Source of the DNA: Macquaria australasica
Lineage: Eukaryota; Chordata; Actinopteri; Centrarchiformes; Percichthyidae
NCBI GenBank assembly: GCA_005408345.1
Contig: SEMN01000179.1
Coordinates: 558,001-622,000, forward strand
Length of the DNA stretch: 64,000 bases
Reading direction: 5' to 3'
The position numbers and the translations under genes are program-made. Positions 57,311 to 64,000 of this stretch are shown here, piece after piece. The stretch's first letter is position 1. Every line of letters begins with the position of its first letter. A model generated the notes under the pieces. It did not search any database. It had not been told where the DNA came from and was given only the letters and a program-made list of their open reading frames with translations.

Positions 57311-58231
57311 AGAATTAAGAAGGGAGGGAGGAGGTATAGAGAAAAGAGGGACAATAACAGATTTAAATCTATTTCTCCACCTTTGTGTGGTTAATTTGGC
57401 ATTAATCCAGCTAGTATACAGCATTATTATTTAAGCTAGAAAGGTAGAGAGCAAGAAAGTAATAAAGAAGGAACCAATGAATGAAAGGGATGATGGATGA
57501 GGCGTGCAGGCCGACTAATTTGTGACCGGCTGTTCACGCCTCTCGGCTGAGTAGGCTGCCCTGCTGCGCGACCGGTGTAAGGTTCTGATTGCACTGATGT
57601 TATTGAAGTGACGCTCTCTAACTCACAACACCTGGCCTTCCGCTCCAGCCGGCTTCCCAGCCTTACTGCCGGGCACGCAGGCAGGAAAGGAGACAGTGGG
57701 GGGTTGGAAGAAGACGAGGTGGAGGTGACAGAGCAGAGCAAGACTGATGACTCTCTGGTCAGGTCGTGAACCTTCTGGTGACCTGACATGCTCTGCTGAC
57801 GTGGGCATGTACACAGATATATATTTACTGTATATATCACACCTTTTGTCCTTACACCTGTATGTGTAAGTATAAACATGTTCATGCCCACACACAAATC
57901 TATACCAATACCAACAGAAATAACTAAGGGAAGTTAGAAAAAAAACATATCATATTTGCCTTTTACAGGTTTTTGGTATTTAGCCAATGCTTTTTTTTTT
58001 TGTCCAGAATGACCCAATGTGCATGTAGCTCAATTAGTAAGGTGGGCTATGTTCTATTTTTGTTATTGTCAGTAAATCCCATGAAAAGACCAAAGCCAAC
58101 AATGCATTGGTGCTACCATCAAGCATTGTGTGTGTATCTAAAGCCTGATATATCTTATTCCTCTGTGCCATTGAGCGCCATTGTTGTCCAAAAACTATTA
58201 AAAACACATCAAGGATCGCACATCAACTAAT
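57311..58231. other. noncoding DNA, nothing recognised
   Basis: 57500-57790 is GC-richer, giving minus-strand open frames without splice or domain support. Confidence 0.45.
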
Positions 58232-58576
58232 GATTGTTTTCCCTTATGGTTAATCTGCCATTTTTATTTATTAATTGATTAATCATTGTGTCAATGACAT
58301 GTCAGAAAATAGTGAAACGTGCCCAAAAGTTTCAAAAACCAAAGTGACTTCCTTAGATATTGCGTTCTTGTCTTGACCAACAGTCCAAAACCCAAAGAAT
58401 TTCAGTATACTGTCATATATAATATGAAGGAAAGCCGCAAATCCTCACATCTGGAACGGGATAATGTTTAGTATTTTTGCTTGAAAAATGACTGAAATGA
58501 TTAATTATCAAAACTGTTGTTGGTTAATTTTCTGTCAATTTACTATTGAATTCACTGACTAATTGTTAGGCTCTAG
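58232..58576 (+). repeat. dispersed fish repeat, probably hAT-like MITE
   Basis: TGACATGTCAGAAAATAGTG, CCAACAGTCCAAAACCCAAA, GCAAATCCTCACATCTG, TTTTTGCTTGAAAAATGACT and GGTTAATTTTCTGTC occur in the order remembered for a very common teleost repeat whose ends resemble TAGRGCTG-AAC. The right end is ACTAATTGTTAGGCTCTA. Confidence 0.65.
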
Positions 58577-59839
58577 TTCCTGTATTACGAGGAATGTAGG
58601 CAATGTAGTTCATCCTGAGTCAGTCCCACGCAAAATATCCAGGTGCCACAAATCCAAATGTGTATTCATCTGCAGCTGAAAATAGTTCCCAATAATTAAT
58701 AATGTTTGCTACAGCGCCAAGCTGTTTTAAAAATGATACTATATATTTATGAACTGTTTCTAAAGATTTATGTCTGGAGACATTCTCTTTATGTCTAGTG
58801 AATGGGCTTGTGGCTGAGTACCATATAAGATAGGGAAGTCATAAAGTATTGAGAGACGGACCAACGCATTGTTGGTTTTGGTCTTTTCATGGGATTTGTT
58901 GACAATAACAAAAATATAAACTAAAACAGCCACATTAAATGCAACAAGTAACTGTATAGCTTGCAGTCACAGAGTGCTGACATTATTGCTGATACAGACT
59001 AAAACCATAAATTGTTGAACTGTGAATTCCTAGAGTGGCAAAAGAGTAAACACAGCCTGTTTTCTATGAAGGTAACAGTATGCATTGTTGTGTACCACAC
59101 AGCTATGGCAAAAAAAAAAAAAATTGCTGTTGTATTTTGGAGTGAGGCTGTCCTGCCATAATAATTTCTAGCAAGCTTCTCTTCATGGCGACTGATAAGT
59201 CATAATTGCAGTTTACTGTATACTAAGTCAATTTAGTCATTTTCAAGTTAAATAAAAGTTACAAAACCTAAAATTAAAATTCACTGTATATGTGGTTTGT
59301 GTACATATCTACCCAAATGTTCTCATTCCAGACAGGACCATGTATTTGTTCAATTGATCAAAAACATATTCATAACAAAATGTAGAATCACAGTAATATG
59401 TAAAAACTGTACTATATTTTGTACAATGATTTTGTATTGTAATACTGAGTGTCTCAGGAGCTAAGAAGAAAATATAAAAAGGTTTTCATTTACGTAACTC
59501 CATGACTGATGTGATTTGGGTGGCAGAGGGGCAGATGAAGAATATTTGAAGTCTATCCTCCCAAAAAAAATCTCACAATAAGCCATACATGTATTTCTGA
59601 TGTGTTTAAAAAGAAAATTATGGTTTATTTGACTCTTGGGAAACTCCAGAAGAGGTTGTTTTGTTGATTGAAGATGAGCTAAGATTAAAGCAGGATTAAA
59701 TGTAATTGTAAAATTGGGCTGTCTTCTCTAAGGCTGTGTGTATTTGTATGCCTTAATGTGTGGTGTACTGTGGACTGCATTAAAGACACTACCTGGGGAA
59801 TCATTGAATGTTTTAACTGGGGGGAAAAATGAATTAAAA
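58577..59839. other. noncoding DNA, nothing recognised
   Basis: AT-rich with an A-run at 59110-59123. No gene seen. Confidence 0.5.
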
Positions 59840-60230
59840 GAGGAATTGCATGTCTGTACCAAATTTTCAGGTCAAAAAACTCTGACCTGCTGGTGGCACT
59901 AGAGGAAAAGTCTGGGGATCACCAAAGTCATCCTCTGGGGGCCATGAATGTCTGTACCAAATTTTGTTCCAATTATTCCAGCAGTTGTCAAGATATTTCA
60001 GTTAAAGCCAACCTGCTGGAGGCCCTAGTAGAAAAGTCAGGGGATCACCAAAGATATCAGGATTCATCCTCTGGGGATCATGCATTTCTGTACAAAATGT
60101 CATGGCAATCCATCCTATGGTCGTTGAGATATTTCAGTCTGGACCAAAGTGGTAGACCGACCAACCCACACACCGACATTGCCATCTCTGCAATCATGCC
60201 TCTAGCATGGCTAAAAATGCTACATTTGGT
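59840..60230 (+). repeat. dispersed repeat family R1, copy C with tandem modules
   Basis: Two successive modules start at 59885 and 60011 (126-base period). Each reads ACCTGCTGG-GGC-CTAG, GAAAAGTC-GGGGATCACC, CATCCTCTGGGG, TGTAC-AAAT and AAGATATTTCAGT. The end is GACCGACCAACCCACACACC, then GACATTGCC and CTAGCATGGCTAAAAATGC. Copies A and B hold parts of the same order. Confidence 0.75.
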
Positions 60231-63200
60231 TGGAATTAGCAAATTCAAAATAAGATAACTGTAGCTTAAGAAAATATACATCAGGCTTGGTGGGAGAAGG
60301 TGCAAACTGGACACACACTCTATCCACAGGGCAGGAATGAAACTAAGCTTTTTTGTATAGAGAGCCGAAGTCATGACATCACGTCCAGGCTAGCCTCTGT
60401 TCTGCTAGCTTCTGTAACACAATGTCTTTCAGTCAGGATTTCTTTCATCAGTCTTTCTGAAAAAAATGAAGCATATTGCTGGAGTTTACTGTTAATATTT
60501 TGAGACAAATCACCATCCACTATAGTAGTTGTTATAAGAAATTGAAACTTGGACTCACCTCTCCTGTCAAGCCATGATGTTTAGCTCGCAAACGTCAAGG
60601 CCTTATTGGAAATTATGTTCATTAAAGGCAGCTAAAAAACATGAATATTGAATAAACAACGATATAAGATTGTTTTTTCAAAAAAAAACTACTGTCTTCA
60701 TCTGAACATATGCCACACAACATACTGTTGAGAAAGTCTCTGTTCTAAGGCTGTATTTTAGTTATTATAGTTACAAATGTCAATGGGATTTGAAAAAGGT
60801 TTTCTTACTTTTGGAAGAGAACCCGGAAGCTCCGGTTTCATCTCAGCTCTCTATGACACCACCCAGCACATTAACCTGACCCCGTCACATCTCTACTGGG
60901 CTATCTGTGTCATATGAAACACAGGCCAGACCTTTCATACGTTCATAAAGTTTTAACAAGCCTCACACACAGGTGGTAAGAAGGCCGGAGAGGCAGAGGA
61001 AGAGAGCAAAGACATTCCTGTCTGATGAATACATCCACAGTTAAACGTCAGGACATCTTGGTTAATGCCACGGGGTCAAATGTGGACCTAATACTGAGGA
61101 TGATATATATGATATCTGTCTACACTGCCCGTGCAACTACAGGTTAACACAAATGCAGCCATGCTTTATAAGTTGGCTAACACCATAAATTCTCAAATAG
61201 TGGACTTTTATTTACCTCAACTGAAGTGAAAGAGGCTGGCCGTCATTTGAGGCTGACTGTTCTTACCAACACATTGTTATTTCTGATGCAGTATATCAGT
61301 AGGAAGCATTCATGTTTTCTGATTTGTTCCCATTTATTGTTGATAATTAGCTGTTGTTTAGGGTTGTTAACACACATTGTTCAAGCCATAGGACGTTGTA
61401 GCACCGTAAAACTTTAACGGACTGCAAATACTATGAAAAGTTACATGAATATGGACATGTTATATTCATTAGACTGTAGCTTAATATACTAATATACAAA
61501 AAGAACACAACAAGAAAAAAAATCAGAGCAAAGCATGGGAGAGTATAGACAGGAAACTAAAAATATGGTCTCCCTATCTTTAAAGTAATCTGGTAGACCA
61601 ACTAGTAATAAATCCTTGAAAACTTTAAATCATGAGAGAGGTCTAACAACTTCACAATCTGAAAGACATCTTGTTGTGAAACCACTGCAGTGAGAGTGGG
61701 ACATCAATAATAGCATGGCAAAGAAAGAAATATTTAAGAGTTAATTATACAATGTGTGAGAAACTTTTGTGTTTAAAAGTAGAAATGTATTGAATATAAG
61801 AATATATTCAGCACATATTCAGAATAAGAATACAAGTTTAAGAGTTCATAGAATGTGAGTGTCCAGAATATTTTCTTTTTCTTGAGATTGAACATAGTTT
61901 CGATAATGTAGGCTTTTGGGAATGTGATATTGGCTCAAGCTAGCAACAGAGGTAAACCCTAGCTTAGCTCAGTCTTAGCTAGTTTCTACGTCGAGCTAGT
62001 CAGTTGTTGCTTAGTGATAGTTAAGTGCGGCTCAGCTTCACCAGTGGCTGGCTTTAGAACGTAAGGCACGTCACCTGTTTCAACAGCCAATCAGCTCGTA
62101 GCAAAGTCAGCGAGTCATCTCGATCCTCTGTTTTTTTTTTTTTCTTCTCATTTCATCAATACTAGAAATGCAACTGTAGCAGTAACTCACTATCACTATC
62201 CTCATTCATATTTTAAGACGCTACAAATTATATCCAGCTACAAAAAAAAAAGCCTGAAAAGCCGGCAGTTAGAACATAAGTACAGAGAGTTGTTGCTATG
62301 GAAACGATACACATCTCATCTAGTCGCATTGGTGTAAACTGGCAGATTTCAGAAGGTTGTAGACTGGCGCATTGCAAGTAGTTGCAAGTTTCAGCTTGTC
62401 TCATCTTTTGGTCTGAATTGGCCTTTAGAATCTGCTCCCCTTCTTTTTTTCTAATTAATGAATAGCAAAAAGCTTCTGACCTGGGGCCTCATTTTCAAGA
62501 ATAGGTTCTAAATCTGTGCATAAAACTGCCCATACATACACAAGGCAGTTGGCATGTACCAAAAATACACTTCACAATATCCCACCTATTCTATATCCAT
62601 GTGCTCTTGCTCATTTATGTAAAGAAAACACCCATAAAACACAATATTAGTTCAAGCACATCCCTTTAAAGGCCTGGTAGCCTTAATGTAGGACTACTTT
62701 TGAGGAAAATGTAGCAAATGAAAAAGCTAAAGAAGACATAAATAACAGACAATGAGGTTCAGGTAGTGCTAAATTAGGTTCAACAAGAGGCAGCATGTTG
62801 TGTTTTGCCCTTAGTGGTTCATCTAAAGAAAAATAACAGACTGTGGCAGAGGTAAAGAAATAATGGTTTGATCTTGAAGTGATGGTGAATGGTGAATGTG
62901 GTGCACAAAAGAGACACTGGACACAGTACCACTGTGTCATTCATAGATGATGAAATGGTGTAATAGTTATTGATGGATAAACGTCCCTAAGAGGCATAAT
63001 CCCTGATGGTGACAATGAAGCTGGATAACAATTATGTAGTGAGCAATTTGCTTTTTAATTGTTGTACTTTTTTATTTATTTTTTATTTTTTTAACAATTT
63101 CAGTATAAGCAAAAATGAACCTGGCTTAATTAACCCAAATACAATTTGGCCGTTGATATTTAACACTTCAATATTAATGCAGAATGATTACAACTGAAGT

Positions 63201-63802
63201 TAATTAAATATAGATCTGTGGTGTGATGGAGCTACGGGTGTTCAGTGGGCGAGTGCTAGAGACTCAAGATTAAATACACATTGCTGACATCGAGGAGAAA
63301 ATTAAATTTTACCCTAAAATAAATTATTTCCTTGTTCTCAAAATACAGTGACCTTGTTAAACACTTTTACCTTGAGAGCAGAGTCATTTATTTATCTTTT
63401 TCCTTTATTGCAAGACAAAAAGACAGAACATTAACAGGACAACACAAGTAAAACAAAACAATGAATACAGGACAATTAACAAAAGTTTAGTCAGAGAGCA
63501 AGGTGACGCTAGTTGTCGGGTTTTGTATTGGTTTGATGTTTTTGCCAATACTACCTTTGTTACTAACAATGCTACTACTATGATTACTACTACTACTAGT
63601 ACCACTACAACTACTACCACCACTAATAATAATAATAATAAAGTCAGGAAGAGTGCTGGCAGCATGTCCGCCCTGGACCACTGGTGGTGAAGCTGGATCA
63701 GGGCACCTTCAGGGAGCTCAGGTGTGCTGTGTCAACAGTACTGTTACTATTACCTTTTGTAATTATTAGTATGAATATCACTTCCACACCATTCCACACC
63801 GC
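60231..63802. other. noncoding DNA with homopolymer and ACT/TAA tracts
   Basis: T-run at 62131-62143, A-run near 62241, T-rich stretch 63067-63092 and an (ACT)n/(TAA)n region at about 63570-63642. 61900-62430 is rich in AGCT/CTAG words and may be an unclassified repeat. No gene recognised. Confidence 0.5.
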
Positions 63803-64000
63803 CAGGCCGGCTGGTGCCCTTCTGTGTGGAGTTTGCATGTTCTCCCCGTGTCCGCGTGGATTCTGTCCGGGCACTCCGGCTTCCTCCCACCATCCAAAGA
63901 CATGCAAGTTAGGTTAATTGGTGATTCTAAATTGTCCGTAGGTGTGACTGTGAGTGTGAATGTTTGTTTGTCTCTATGTATCAGCCCTGGGATTGGCTTC
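63803..64000 (+). mobile_element. tRNA-derived SINE, copy 3, head missing and cut by the window end
   Basis: Begins at AGGCCGGCTGGTGCCCTTC. The body continues with GTGTGGAGTTTGCATGTTCT, CACTCCGGCTTCCTCCCAC, CAAAGACATGCAAG, TTAGGTTAATTGGTGATTCT and GATTGGCTTC. The tRNA-like head is absent. It shows the uninterrupted form of the TTAA site that is occupied in copy 2. Confidence 0.85.

Overview
The window looks like an intergenic or intronic stretch of a ray-finned (teleost) fish genome, probably a percomorph. The evidence is AT-rich noncoding DNA, abundant (CA)n/(TG)n microsatellites, and fish-type dispersed repeats: L2-type LINEs with an ORF1 esterase, a Tc1-like transposon, tRNA-derived SINEs ending in (GGAT)n, an RTE-type LINE tail and many short inverted-repeat elements. 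No complete host gene is visible. I see no bacterial genes, CRISPR array, rRNA gene or functional tRNA gene.

Layout. 1.3-4.0 kb: an old LINE 3' end split by a 5'-truncated L2 LINE. 5.9-11 kb: dispersed repeats, a SINE and an inverted pair of one repeat family. 13.05-13.94 kb: a nested inverted-repeat (foldback) structure whose loop carries a piece of a Hox9-type homeobox; this is the most unusual object in the window. 16.8-20.3 kb: further repeats, including a decayed repeat-encoded peptide and an MITE. 20-30 kb: mostly unassigned DNA. 30.66-31.80 kb: a dead Tc1-like transposon abutting an (AT)n(AC)n microsatellite. 32.85-37.77 kb: a nearly full-length L2 LINE (zinc-knuckle/coiled-coil plus SGNH-esterase ORF1; endonuclease plus reverse transcriptase ORF2) with in-frame stops and two frameshifts. 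37.83-39.26 kb: a TTAA-flanked non-autonomous element. 41.66-48.1 kb: two MITE-like elements, an L2 tail, and one plausible host exon on the minus strand (45466-45611) encoding a transmembrane segment and short tail. 53.6-54.8 kb: a SINE split cleanly by another TTAA-flanked element. 56.4-57.0 kb: an RTE LINE end and a possible hAT/ZMYM-like fragment. 58.2-60.2 kb: two dispersed repeats. 63.8-64.0 kb: a third SINE copy running off the end.

Functionally, the only coding logic visible is that of mobile elements. Autonomous classes (L2, Tc1) are represented by broken copies. Non-autonomous ones (SINEs, TTAA elements, other MITEs) would depend on enzymes encoded elsewhere. A few AT-rich, repeat-free blocks containing TAATTA/TAATTG-type motifs (about 5.6, 15.2, 24.1 and 57.2 kb) could be conserved noncoding elements, but only a cross-species alignment can show that. 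Family names are from memory of repeat families; no database was searched.
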